Shown here: piece after piece, positions 1-11,584 of the stretch
How the letters are laid out: each line of letters starts with the position of its first letter
Numbering within the stretch: position 1 is the first letter of the stretch
From: Collybiopsis luxurians FD-317 M1
Taxonomy: Eukaryota; Basidiomycota; Agaricomycetes; Agaricales; Omphalotaceae
Assembly (NCBI GenBank): GCA_000827265.1
Contig: KN834776.1
Span: 545,564-609,563 of the forward strand
Direction of reading: 5' to 3'
DNA length: 64,000 nt
Program-made: the position numbers and the translations under genes
The notes under the pieces: model-generated
The model's database searches: none
Told to the model about the DNA's origin: nothing
What the model saw: the letters and a program-made list of their open reading frames with translations, nothing else

Positions 1-3000
1 CCAAAAGTCCCTAGAGAGCCCTCAAAGACACTTCAGAGACACTTCAGAAATCTCTCAGGGAGCTTAAAGGTCTTTAGGAATTTGGCCATAGCCTAGGCTA
101 CCCAGGCTACCCAAAGCTCCCAGGGGTGCCTAGGCTAAGGCCAGAATCCTAGAGACCTTCAGGGTACCTTGGCTAACCTGATCCAAGGGTAGTTTTCCTG
201 ATTAGTATCAACCCTGTGGTCCAAAAGGCCTTGAAGAGACAAGGCCTAGAACTGTCTCAGTTATTTTATGGAACAGCATGCTATACTTCATAATCATGTA
301 CTGCCTTCAAGAGGAATAAGATTCAGAAACATTTGCAAGAGCACCCAAAGTGCAAATGCTACTGGGTACTGCTGTCATGAAACCAAAACCAAATTGAGAT
401 GTGTTGGGATAAATAACCAAGTTGTAATACTACTGTAATACAGGCAATGCACCTTAAATACTGGATATGTGCTCTAATCCTTTCTGGAAATCAGGGACTG
501 CATTTTTAGAAAAGATGCTTCTCCTTCTGAACTGCCAATTGGCATTCTAACTGTAAGGATACTCCAGGTTCACAATAACAATAGCTCTTGGAAGGCTTTC
601 ACTCACTTACTACCCCTGCACTTGCTATGCTCATTTTTGAACATTACATTTCCTTTAATCACATTTTGTCTTTCTATTCAAGTAATGCAACACACTGGCA
701 TGTTAGGTAATTCCAGGGGTGTTCAAACTGCTTCAAATTGATCAAACTGGTAATCTCATTCAAATTCTGGATGGATAGTGATGTTGATGCTCTGTTGCAA
801 AATTTCCTTATCCTGTGAGAGCTTAGTACTGCCCATGAGATCCCATTTAAATATAGCTACCACATTCCATACAACCAGATTTGACCATACTATATTTGGT
901 TTTCCTTACTTATTTCATTTGCTTCTGCCCATGTTGTCAGCTTACAGATAAACTATACCCATCACATCCAACCACCTCCAACCCTTGTCCACCATCAACT
1001 GAGGTGAGTTGAACCATTCCTTGGTACATACTTATACTGACAGTAGCAGCATTGATATTCATATCTTAACAGATAGCATTCAGAAGGAGAAAGAATAGGT
1101 TTTGTCTACTTTTTAAATGACATCTAGGATCCATTTTATTTGCACATCAAGCAATTACTTAAATACTATTGAATGCTGACAACCGGGAGTAGAAATGTTG
1201 AGGTGTTAGAGCTAATGAAGTACCTATTAATATCACTCAGAATAAGATAAAAGACTCTGTATTGAATACCTAATGAAGTACACATTAATATCACTATGCA
1301 GATATAATCAGTACATAGTTAGAAGGAACATAATAGTCAAGCTCATCTCAGAGTAAGATAAAAGACTCTGAGGAGGCTGTCACTACAATACAAAGTATAT
1401 AAGTAAAACAAGAATGCTTCCATTGACTCGACCATCAGCGGAACAGAAAGTGAAATGCAAGGAAAAATAGTCAAGAAAGTTGTGCCATGGCTAGATACAA
1501 GCTTTGCCTGTATGTATGTATCTACAACATGAGGTACAATAAGAATTGTATTTTCAAAACTGGTAAAAAGATCTCTAAATTTGGGTGTATTCCACTTCAG
1601 AGCTCCATCCTCATTGGACTTGTCCAGATTCATGTGGAACAATATATGAAGCAATGAATAACTCATTAATGAATTGATGATAACCTTTTAGTGAAGCTAT
1701 ATTGTGCTGAGCCTTAGCAAGTTAAGCTGTCAAGTGTGGGAAAAAAAAGTTACTTGCAAGTAACTTAACTGAATTGAAAAAGTAACTTGACAAGTTACTT
1801 TGCTCACGGTCCTGACAAAATACCTTGTCTAACTAGCAGATTTTAATTTTTGATTTAACTTACTCTGTTGTTGACAATAACATGTGTATCCTTTATATAT
1901 ATATGTAATAAATGTCCAGCCACTTTTTGATATCAAAATCATTGAGGTGTCAATCTTTGTGCTTGGTTTTACTGCACAGAATGAACCAATATTTATGTTC
2001 CTCTCTATCCATCCGATTATTAGGCAAGGGCATATAGCGGGAATGCTATGTAATGCAATCACACTTGGTAAGAAAACTATATTCCTTGCTTATGTTCAGA
2101 TGAGAGGAAACTCAGCAAGGGGTGTGACAAGAAAGGCAAGAATTAGGGCTCAGTACTGTACCCATTTATGGGTACAGCCATATAAAATACAGACTGTATA
2201 CCATGTTCATATTGCCAATCTGTACAAAAAGTATAAGAATTACTTCAACAATTCAATACTTTCCAAATAGCTTTACAATGACATTCTGAGCCATACACAA
2301 CTATTCAGCTCAGGCTCAGCCTGAGTCATGTGATCAACACACATGTTGTAACACAGATGTATGGTAGCACATCATTAGTGTTATTCACCATATTCACTGC
2401 CCTAGACCTGATCTGCAGACCTCCCTGCAAACTCTAACAGAGAAGCTGGAAAACCAGGTTGTTGAGGTCAACAAGCAATGATGAATTATGAATAAGTACA
2501 ATAGATACTGTATAATGGCCATGCTGGCCATACATCAGACAGTCAAATACAGGTATAACCATACTGTATGCTGGACCATATTTCTTTTTCTCTCAAGTCA
2601 TGCCAGTATGGGTACAGAACTGTATATATGGTACCCATATACTGTCAATGTACAGCTCCAGTTCTGAGCCCTAGCAAGAATGGAGTTGATTCAACTTGAT
2701 TCAACTAAAGAACTTCAAAGAGAGCAAATATATACTACTTAAGTTCTAAGAATGTGAAATCATGAATCTTGTAAGAAACTCAAAACATGCTCAAGTAACC
2801 ACTGACCAGTGACTACAAAATCTATAAGAGTATGTATATAGTATTTATTCCTGGTCTCTACATGCATTGAGATTTCTTGATGCAGTCCAGCAGCTGTGAC
2901 CCCAAGATCAAGTTGACCCATAAACAGGCACATCACCTGATGTTACCAGAAATGTGTGAAAATATCAGTACAAGTATTGGTTGTATGTTCAATTATATTG

Positions 3001-4479
3001 TCAAATTTGGGATAAGTAGTACTACAATTGAGATTGAAGAAAACCTGTTAAAGTTACCCATCTGCTTAATCACATGTATAATCCAAATTTCATTTGTGGT
3101 ACTTGAGATTGTGGATTGCAAAGTATGCACATCAAAAACTTCAACAGGGTTCAAAGTTAAATGTGTCTAGAATCAAGAGAAAGTTTAGGCTGGTTATACT
3201 ACTATAAGATCCTACACATGTGGTATCAGTTGAGATCAACTCTACAAAGCTCGAGTGAGAGGTTGTTGGTCAGCGGTACAATCTCTGTGATGATATACTT
3301 GTGTACAGTCCCAGTACTAAAGTCTCACTAGACCTGATGACCCAGGGTTCTTGTTGGATGAGGTAACTTACTCTTGAAGGTTAGATTGAGAAGCCAGACC
3401 TGTAGAAAAAGTTGGAATGTTGCCAGGATATATATATATTCTTCTGAAGCGAAGGACTTCAACTTGAATTTTGCTATATACAGTGGCCCTATCATATTGT
3501 CAAGAGGGTAAGTTCAATTGCTGGCTCCAAAATGATTACTTTGGGAGCTCTTGGAAGAACCAGTGATAATGTGAACATTGAGACACATTTGACTGAACTT
3601 ACTACTATGGTTTGTGGGGATATGAAAGGGACAGGGATATGAAATATTGTGAAAAAATGTGTTTTTAACATGGTTCCTGCTATTGAGTGCCTTCCACAAT
3701 TTTTTTTATAGATTAATTAAGTAGTATTTATGAATCTCAGATACTTTACAGAGCTGTTTTTTGATACCAGTGACTATGGTGGCCTGAACTTCAACAAGAT
3801 TGAGGTGCATACCCCCATCAAATTCTCAGGAACATAAGAATGTGAATAGAGATGGGAGGGATTGGGAGGGGACAAACATAAGATATAATAGCAAGGGGCT
3901 TAATTCTCAAGTTTCTAAGCAAAATATGGGGTACAGTGTGATCTGCAGACAAAACAAAAAAAAGAGTACTCTGATGTGACAAGGCCTTGTGCTGCACACT
4001 GCGGCATAAGCATTGAGTGAAAACTTGATCTCTCACCTCTAACATTGATTACGCCAATTACACCGCTCTGCCGCTGTCCAGCTTTATGTGACAGATCTGT
4101 GACCAGCAGCCATCAGAATCTTTCATATCCCTGTTTTTGCTCAGTCACTGCCCAACACGATGAGTAAATTCAAGAAAAATACCATAAATTCAGACTGGGG
4201 GTTTTCAAGTGGTAGGCTTTGATTGTTCTATTTAGATTTTTGAGATACCTACTGATTGTTTCAGTTTAAAGAATATTTCATATCCCTGCAAACCATAGTA
4301 CACCCAATGCCAAATTCCACCATCTTTGAACTACTGTGATGCATTGAGTGCATTGCTATGTGCATGGTTTGTAGTATTTAGGAAATATACAGGTTGCAAG
4401 AGTGTAGTGACATTGGGGGAAAGGCCCTTGGGCCTTCAGGTCCCAGCTCGAGAAAGTCCTGTAGACATGGTCAGCTGTG
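1..4479. other. Gene-free, repeat-rich stretch
   Basis: I see no convincing gene here; the open frames are short and none shows a recognisable motif. The first 220 bases are a CT/AG-rich degenerate repeat that resembles the block at 5240-5430. A short unit beginning TAATGAAGTAC recurs near 1213, 1271 and, in part, 1348. An AAGTTACTTG-rich patch lies at 1690-1815. The rest is AT-rich sequence without visible structure, and probably old transposon debris continuing from the element to the right. Confidence 0.6.
1747..1766. repeat. Perfect 20-bp palindrome
   Basis: AAGTTACTTGCAAGTAACTT reads the same on both strands. The same GTTACTTG word recurs several times within 70 bases, ending in CAAGTTACTTTGCTC. 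A related stretch, with TGTCAAGTG-GGGAA followed by CAAGTTACTTTGCTC, occurs at about 25935-25985, so this is a dispersed repeat and not a unique site. Confidence 0.75.
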
Positions 4480-5239
4480 ATACCCAATACTATGTAGGAG
4501 TGCATGATGCATCCAGCAACTGTGGATACCCCATTTGGGAGAAGAGCACTTACATTGTACTGGGGGCATGGTGTAGTGAATTAGCTGGTGTTGAAGTGCT
4601 GGTTGCATGTATGGGGCCATGATCTCTGCATGTTTTCGGAGGTATAGCAAGAAAGCATCACTTTTCCAGTGGCCAATTACTCGGACCACATCAAAGGGTA
4701 CACCCCAAAGTAGGTACTCCAATGTGGCGCCTATTCAAATTCCATGTCCTTGGAGAACAGGGAGACCTTTGTTCTTGGCTGCCTTGTGGATGCATTGTAG
4801 GAAAGCTGACTTCATTAGTGGTCTGTGCCCTGTGCAACTGGAAGTTCCATGAGAGTAGGAAAATAGGTGCTTGGTTTGGCTGGGGTTGTTGATGGCTAGG
4901 TGGTTCTGGAGCCACCACTTGAAGTCAGTGGAGCCAAGCTAGGTGGAGAAGTAGATGTCTTCCCCTTCCTGCTGGTTGCTTTTGGTACAGGGAACATGAA
5001 TAATGGTGGTTCCAAAACTGTTGCAGTCATTTGCTTTGTGTATGCTAGCTCTCATTACATGCTTGTTTGTTGCAAAATCTTTTAGGGTGGGTACTGTGAG
5101 CTCACCTAGCCTGGCTGCACAGTAGAAGGATGTAGTTAGGCAGCCACTGCAAGCTGCATCCATTGGGTTTGAGGGGTTAAGATCTGCCAAGACCTTGGTG
5201 ATGTATTCCAGGGTGTACAGCTGATGTTTCTTCCTGCAT

Positions 5240-5432
5240 CAGGAAAATTACTTTTTGCCCAGGCTGCCCAGAGGTCTCTGGGGACACCCCCAAAGTCCTA
5301 GGGATCCCAGGAATCTCTCAGATCTCTCCTAGAGTCTTTTAGAGCTTTGAGATTGCTCTGGGATCTTTCAGGGTCCCTGGGGATCCCTAGGAATTAGGGG
5401 GTGTCTCCAGAGATCTTTGGGAAGCCTGGGCC
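5240..5432. repeat. Degenerate CT/AG-rich repeat block
   Basis: This block carries irregular CTCTGGGGA, TCCTAGGGATC and TCTCTCAGATC words, and resembles bases 1-220 of the window. It sits between the recombinase halves and immediately left of the solo LTR, so it is an insertion separate from the LTR. I cannot assign it to a named family. Confidence 0.45.
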
Positions 5433-5960
5433 TGTCACGAAGCGGTTTACAGCGGAGTGGCTTTCAAGAGCACAGTAATCAGTTTAGGCAGAGTCTGGTC
5501 CCAATCGACAGAGTTAATTAAATAGTCTACTGGTACAAGCAGGATACTCACCTGGTCCCAATCGACAGAGAGGTCAAGATAGGGACTCAGGTTACAGGTG
5601 GTAGGTATATATACTGTAGTACGCTGTAAGAGAGACTAATGCTACTGGAGGATAAGACAAGAAACTAATGCTACTGGAAGACAATAGCTAAGTGACAGCT
5701 ACAAGAATAAAAGGTATGGAGCATGTGGTCATGCGACAGATGCGAGAAGAGAAACAAGGACAGTTCATTAATAAAACAATGACAGTGGGAACGAAATAGA
5801 AAAAGAACAATGATACCGTGTGAAGTGGAGATAGGGAGGAGTTGTATGTCCAAAAGGTATTGATATGAAAGTTAGTCATAAACGCGGTCATGTGAAAGAT
5901 GTATAGTAAAAGAGAAATGAATAGGGGTTAGGAATGGATGTTCGTACCAGCTTTACGACA
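5433..5960. mobile_element. Solo LTR with 5-bp target duplication
   Basis: The segment starts TGTCACGAAGCGG and ends GCTTTACGACA. It therefore has the TG...CA ends of an LTR with a short terminal inverted repeat. It is flanked on both sides by GGGCC (5428-5432 and 5961-5965), a 5-bp target duplication typical of LTR retrotransposons. At 528 bp it is a normal LTR length, and no internal region follows, so it is a solo LTR left by recombination. Inside, TGGTCCCAATCGACAGAG occurs twice (near 5489 and 5552) and CTAATGCTACTGGA occurs twice. It lies inside the DIRS-like recombinase and is therefore younger than that element. Confidence 0.8.
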
Positions 5961-6589
5961 GGGCCCAGAGGATTTTTCCTGATGTGCAGGAGTGCTCAGG
6001 TCAAAGGTACTCTGCTCCCTGTATCAGGGTGTCAAAGGTTGCCCTGTCAATTTTCCAATTGACTCCATGGATGATGTGCCAAGTGTGCACACCATGAATG
6101 TAGTTTTTAATTGATGTACCTGCATAGTGGCCAGCCATTGTAGCTATCTAGGTGTGGAGAAGGTTCTTGCTGCATGGAGCATGCTGGTCCTCGGGGATGC
6201 TGCATGAGTTACAGAACACATGGAAGGCTAACAATCCTGATACATATGTTTCCAGGGTGCTTTCTGCATAGCTGTTGACCAGCACCTGCTGGACCCAGTT
6301 TATGAACTCATCTGGGAGTGTAAGGGGATGTCCATTTGAGTCTCAAAAGATATACTTATTCATTGGTTTCCATAATATCAGATGCTCATAGGCAGGGCAG
6401 TGTGGATGAAAGGCAGAGAGTATAGGTGTTAGATTAGCAGGATAGCGAAGGGGAACAATTGTAGATAAGGTATGTGAAGGAATAGCAGTGGTAGCAGGGT
6501 AATCCAATGTAGTGCTCCAACTACCAAGGGTCCTGGAAAGTCATGAGTAGCCTTCCTTCTTCCTCAAGTTGCCATTCAGTGTAATCTGT

Positions 6590-7900
6590 TTATCTGGGTG
6601 GACATTGAGGTTTAGCTTGGTAAGCAATGTTTTGAGAAGTGTCATATTTGCAGAGTTCACTGGCTGTGAGGGGAGTGTCATAATTGATGATGAGGTTGCT
6701 GAGGTGGTTGGGAATAGGGATCTGGGGGAGAAGGTACTTGGAGGGACTGTATTGCCCACAGGAGAAGGCATCAGCTGGGTTATGAGAACTGGGGACATAG
6801 CAGGTGTGGATGCCAATTCTGTTTGTTATAATGACTTCATGTACACAGTGGAATATAAAATTTGTGGCACAGTTTCTGCTACGTCCATTCCACCATCCTT
6901 CCACAACTCCTTCATTGTCTCCCCAGGTCTTGTAGTGGTTGCCAGTGGTAGCCTGGCCAGCAATGATGAGGACAAGGAGGTAGAACCCAACAGTTTCAGC
7001 CCATCCAATGTCTCGCTCTCAGTCCTGAAGTTCTCTCCAGTTGGGGAGAAGGCAATATGCCCACCAGAAGCTGCAGATGTATAAGCCAATGCCAAAGCCA
7101 CTGCTGGCATCAGAGTAGGCATGAAGATCAATGAGATCAGCAGGACCAGGGATGGGGGCAGAGATGGGGGAGGATAAGGTCTCTTTCCACCATTTAAGGT
7201 TAGCATGCCAACAGCATGGAGTGCAGTGCTTTGTCAGTGGAGCCACATGGCTGAGTTCTGACATGAATTTCTCTAGTTCAATTAGATACAATTTTCCAAT
7301 GGTTAGGACCAGGCTGACATGTAGCAGCTTCCCATACAATTTGGCAACATCCTCTGAGTTGTGAGCTTTCTCTCTCTTCCATTCTGATATGGGTTCAAGG
7401 TATTTGAGCCATTTTTCTGTAGGAACTGATACCAGTCTCTTGCTCAGATGCCAACAAAAGCTGAAGTATACTGGATCATCACAGAAAGGGATGTCTTTGT
7501 CGGCAGCCCATGAGTAACCTAAGGGAAGAGTGATTTGGTCAATGTTGCAGAAGGCATAAGTGAAAAGTGAGTCTTCGGTGGATTGGGGGGAGGAAAAGGA
7601 GAGATCCTGGAGTGGGAAGGCAAAATCATCATCAAACTCTTCGCAGAGGCCATTAGGTAGTGTGTGTTCTTGGTATAGTAGGCATCCCTTATGATGACAG
7701 ATACCCCCAGATTGTGTAATGCAATCCTGCAGCTGTGTCCATAGTGTATTATATGCATCTAAGTGACACTGTAGGATTCTGAGCCATAGGTGGTCATCTA
7801 CCCATTTCATGACTGGTCCTAAACCATGCCCCCAGCATATGTCCATACCTCCATCAGCTAGGTGACCAAAAGATCCTCCAACTGAAGATAGCCCAAACAT
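6590..7900 (-). pseudogene. Reverse transcriptase-RNase H of DIRS-like element
   Basis: The open frame 7900-7019 (293 codons) contains a WVDDH sequence near its start, matching the catalytic [FY]xDD-type RT motif. It then has WWKETLSS and HAYSDASSGFGIGL, the first aspartate region of RNase H. A second frame (6904-6590) continues with ATNFIFHCVHEVIITNRIG and YVPSSHNPADAFSCG, which matches the RNase H carboxy-terminal histidine/aspartate region (usually ADAFSRG). A frameshift separates the two near 7019. Neither start is a real initiation site; both are fragments of one polyprotein. Confidence 0.75.
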
Positions 7901-8236
7901 ATCTCGAGTATCAACACATAGAAAATTGGTGTTAGCAATTGTTTGACATTAGTGAGGGCAACGAAGTAGAAAATTAGCATTAGCGGTTGTTTGATATTAG
8001 CAAGGGCAACAATGTGGAATTAGTGGGTACATGGGTTAGCGTGTATATGGATGAGTTTGCAATGTGGACAAGATTCATGATCGGCATTGGTGTTTCATGC
8101 ACTGAAGGATGTTGGTGATTGCCAAAATGAGGAGATTAAGAGGAAAAGGGGGAGGATGTAAGTTGAGATTTTTGGGATCTAAGAAAGAAGACTTGCCCTT
8201 GACAGCCTTACTACGACCTCTCTTGTGTATTTCTCA

Positions 8237-8989
8237 TCAGCTGGTTTCCAGAATGCTCTCAGAGATGACCAAGAGGTCAAATGGCTCCTTTCTGTCATTA
8301 ACATTGTACCAGGCTAGATGCATTTTGGCGTGGTAGTGGGCCATGACCAGTTCACCTTCCAGTTCTCTCAGCTCCTGATGCATGTCCATGTTGGTGTAGA
8401 AACCGGCGAACATCACAATGAATTTGTTAGGGTACACTCCTAGCTCCAACAAGTTGAGAAAGGCACTTTTGGCTCACATAACCTGGGCCCAGGTCAATTG
8501 CACATCGGGTATGGCATTGGGAGAAGCACAGGCTGCATGAGATCCTACAAGTGTTAGAAGGGAGCCTGAGGTTTCGCTGTCATCCATAGCAATTTGGAAA
8601 CAATTGGTGTCCACAGATTCTTTGTTTTGCTCCTTGGCCTCTGCTGCGGCTTCTGGAAGAAAATACCATAGTGGTATGTACTTGCACACTGTCATCAACT
8701 TCTTGGCATGAGGGTGAAGCTGCGACGGTATAGAGGCAATGCTCTTTCCTTTCTGGAAGGTGTAGAGTGGGGTGTGCTTCTTCTCAGCTTCTTTGGCTAG
8801 CTCCAATTCCCTTTCTTTCCTCTCAGCTTCCTTAAGCCTCTCGGCATTAGCAGCTTCCTGCCTCCTTTGCTCCAACAACTCCTGTTCTTCTTGTACCTGG
8901 GCTTGGTATTGAGCCCGTTGGTCCGCGTTGTCCACTTCCCACTGATCTCTGAGCCATTGCGCAGCTTCCTCATGTGTAGCGATGTCCAT
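8237..8989 (-). pseudogene. Gag-like coiled-coil protein of DIRS-like element
   Basis: The frame 8989-8474 encodes an acidic/basic coiled coil (E/R/K/Q/A-rich, roughly residues 15-75), followed by a conserved-looking stretch around KKLMTVCKYIPLWYFLPEA. A second frame (8452-8237) continues the body with HLAWYNVNDRKEPFDLL. Basidiomycete retroelement gag proteins have this make-up, a charged coiled coil and then a LWYF-type motif. The break near 8460 is a frameshift. Its position upstream of the RT frame on the same strand supports gag. Assignment rests on pattern and context only. Confidence 0.6.
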
Positions 8990-9165
8990 GGTGTCATCTG
9001 CGATTAGCGCGTTTCATACAAATGTGAAGGTGTCGCCTGCGAAGTTGGGGCAACGAATCTTAGCGGGGTCATACTCTAAATGTTCGGCCATTGTTCGACT
9101 TAGAGAGTTCAAGAATGATTCGGGTAGAAAATAAAGAATGGAATGAAGAGTTACATTAGTGTTGT

Positions 9166-9242
9166 GAGTCTTCGACGGACGCACACCGATGCGGTACTGA
9201 AGAGGAAAGCAAGTCCCGCATCACGTGTCCGTTCGAAGACTC
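9166..9242. repeat. Nested inverted repeat (hairpin/cruciform)
   Basis: GAGTCTTCGACGGAC (9166-9180) pairs with GTCCGTTCGAAGACTC (9227-9242), with one unpaired base. An inner pair, GATGCGG and CCGCATC, lies inside the first. The structure sits between the dead retroelement and the MFS gene. A CACGTG box overlaps the right arm. Confidence 0.6.
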
Positions 9243-9398
9243 AAGTTTGCTGCGTCTCGCTTCCCTCAATTATCAAACTGCCAGTAGCTAAATCGCCGCT
9301 GCGGATTTGCCGTCGGGATTCGGCACGACATATGTATTGACATGATCAGCCGAGGCTTCGCGAAGATTGGAAAAAAAATTGCTTACTTTATACATCGC

Positions 9399-9410
9399 GT
9401 ATAAATAATA
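9399..9410 (+). promoter_or_regulatory. TATA-like box upstream of the MFS gene
   Basis: GTATAAATAATA lies about 175 bases upstream of the ATG at 9583. A 19-20 base poly-T tract at about 9502-9520 follows it in the presumed 5' leader. The assignment is by motif and position only. Confidence 0.35.
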
Positions 9411-9582
9411 CAATGATACTTTGTTCACGTCTTTCTACTCTTCTCCCCCTTCTTGAGCTGGAGTGCGGGCTTCCTGCGGTGGGAGGGGACGAGACGATCG
9501 ATTTTTTTTTTTTTTTTTTGTTATTCCAAACGAAGCCAGTGTACCGAACCAACAACTTGAGCAACTCGAAACTTGATTCAAC

Positions 9583-11426
9583 ATGCAGACGCCTCTACCA
9601 AAACGTCAAATCTTCCTGACGCTGTTAATCCAGCTATCCGAGCCGATTACAGCCATGGTCATTTACCCATTTATCATCAAAGCTGTACGCAGAACTGGGA
9701 TCACTCAAGGGGACGAAAAGAGGACGGGGTATTATGCCGGTGTTATCGTACGTGTTCCCGAACCCTACTTACGTTGTTATAAAATGTGACTGACTCTACT
9801 TAGGAATCCCTCTTTTTCATTTCGGAATCTCTTTCAGTGTATCATATCGGTCGCGCGTCTGATTTCTATGGAAGAAAGCCGGTCCTCTTGATCGGTCCCC
9901 TCGGGCTGTCGATGGCGATGTTAATATTCGGATTATCAAAGTCCTTCTGGGGTATGGTCATTGCGAGGACTTTGATGGGTGTGTTTAATGGGAACATCGG
10001 CGTGTCGAAGACCGTAATGGCTGAAGTGCGTACGGGGTCGTTTACTGGTGCTCTTCCGGATTCGTCGCTGATTCGAGTCATATAGTCTACGGATGAAACG
10101 AATAGAGCTGATGCGTTCACGTTGATGCCGCTGGTTTGGACGATAGGTACGGTGGTTGGGTAAGGAAGGATCCTAAAGTGTTTCTTCGATGATGATTGCT
10201 GAATTCGAAACACCAGACCCGCGCTAGGAGGAATCCTCGCGGACCCTGCCACGACATGGCCACATATCTTTGGGAAAATCTCCTTCTTCAAAGAGTATCC
10301 CTGGTTCTTACCCTGCTTTGCCGCGGGCCTACTCGCTTTTTGTGCGTTCGTATTGTCTTCCTGGGGGTTAAAAGAGGTGAGCCTCGCAGTAACGCCCTGA
10401 TCCCATCTATTCCTCGCTCACTCAACTTACGAATTCATCATCATCATCATTTTATTGGTAGACCCTTGCTACAAAAGTCACCGAAAAAAGGTCAAAGTCA
10501 AAGTCATCTCCCTCGCTCCTCCTCAACGACGCAGAAGCAACACCATCCTACGGTTCTATCCAAAATGAACCTACGACGACGACGACGCCCCTCCTCTCCA
10601 CCCAAGCTCAAGCCCAAGCTCCTCCTACTACTCTATCCCTCCTACGCGACCCGCGTCTTAGGATAACCCTCCTCAGCATGGGTTTCCTCGCCTTCACCGA
10701 CATGTCATACATGTCTCTTCTTCCCCTCATCTACTCCACCTCCATCCCTCTCGGCGGCCTAGGCTTCTCCCCGTACCAAATCGGCTTGATCATGGGTACC
10801 TTTGGGCTCTTCAACGGGATATGGAACTGGGCCGTACTGACGAGGTTCCTCAAGAAGGCAGGGCCGAGGAAGACGTTGATTGTGTGTTATTCTTTGTATG
10901 TTGTACATTTTTCGCTGTTGTGGGTGTTGAGAGAGGTTGCGGGGTGGTTGGGGGAGGTGACGCCTTTGGTTTGGGGGGTGTTGGTCGTTCAGCTTTTTAT
11001 TTCGACGGCGACGAATACGGCGTTTAGTGAGTCCTCTCCCTCTCTCTCTTGTTCAGTTTTTGCTTTTTTTTTTCTCTTTCGTTCGTTCAACGTTTAGAGT
11101 ACACGCACTCTCTCTCTACAAACTTTCGACCCGTGGTTGCTATCTTTTGTTAAAGTATTTGACGTACTGACATTCCACGTATCACCCTAGACGCGATTCA
11201 CTTAATGATCGTGATGAACGCTCCGCCGAACGCTCTAGGGTCTGTTAACGGTCTCGCGCAGATGGTGTCTTCAGGTACGAGGGGTTTCGCACCGGTGTTT
11301 GCCTCTTCGTTGTTTTCGTATTCTTTGGAGTCGAGGATGGTGCGGGGTCATTTGGTTGAGGTTGTGTTGATGGGGGTGACGCTTCTGGGGGTGTGGTGTA
11401 TGGTTAGGTTGCCGAAATCGCAGTGA
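9583..11426 (+). CDS. MFS transporter (DHA1/ZIFL-like)
   Basis: Six exons with consistent phases: 9583-9747, 9804-10025, 10086-10159, 10217-10376, 10462-11026, 11191-11426, giving 473 aa. It is a major facilitator, a proton-coupled exporter or importer in a membrane. The loop between helices 2 and 3 reads GRASDFYGRKPV, the signature motif A (G-x-x-x-D-x-x-G-R-K). ARTLMGVFNGNIGV and PALGGILADP match helices 4-5. A polar, Thr/Ala/Gln-rich central loop (about residues 215-265) separates two six-helix halves, and the second half starts near ITLLSMGFLAFTDMSYMS. The order and lengths fit the fungal DHA1 group related to plant zinc-induced-facilitator-like carriers. The substrate cannot be read from the sequence. 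The start is the first ATG in frame after an untranslated T-rich leader. Confidence 0.88.
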
Positions 11427-11584
11427 AGGGTTTTTTGGGATGAGTTGGATTTTTGGGGTGGGTGTTTGATTTGGATGAGTGTTGGATACTGCTAGGCGTG
11501 TTGATGTTTGGGTTTTTATGATGCGGGGTTTAGAATAGAAAAAGGCGGACGAATATGATTATAACGATGATGATGGGCTTGTTT

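Larger units (their letters stand above)
4500..6350 (-). pseudogene. Tyrosine recombinase of DIRS-like element (broken)
   Basis: The amino-terminal core-binding part reads at about 6350-5970 (minus): helices around ESTLETYVSGLLAFHVFC, then NYIHGVHTWHIIHGV. The catalytic part reads at about 5230-4500 and includes AARLGELTVPTLKDF, then GHGI-stop-IG, EYLLWGVPFDVVRVIGHW and a tyrosine in FLLYLRKHAEI. The HxxR box should be GHGIR; here the arginine position is TGA (4735-4737), as expected from a CGA to TGA transition. Further stops lie in the amino-terminal half. The two halves are separated by a repeat block (5240-5432) and a solo LTR (5433-5960). The recombinase would have inserted the circular cDNA; this copy cannot. 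Confidence 0.8.
4480..8990 (-). mobile_element. Decayed DIRS-type (tyrosine recombinase) retroelement
   Basis: On the minus strand, in order, come a coiled-coil gag-like reading frame (8989-8237), a reverse transcriptase-RNase H segment (7900-6590) and a tyrosine recombinase (about 6350-4500). This gag-RT-RH-YR order, with a recombinase in place of a DDE integrase, defines DIRS-like elements. Stop codons, frameshifts and an inserted LTR show that it is dead. I could not define its terminal repeats. The gag frame ends about 600 bp upstream of the start of the MFS gene, so the element borders the gene-rich island. Confidence 0.75.

Noticed and set aside
6569..7084. 171-codon plus-strand frame
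   Set aside because: It overlaps the RT-RNase H text on the minus strand, which has clear catalytic motifs.
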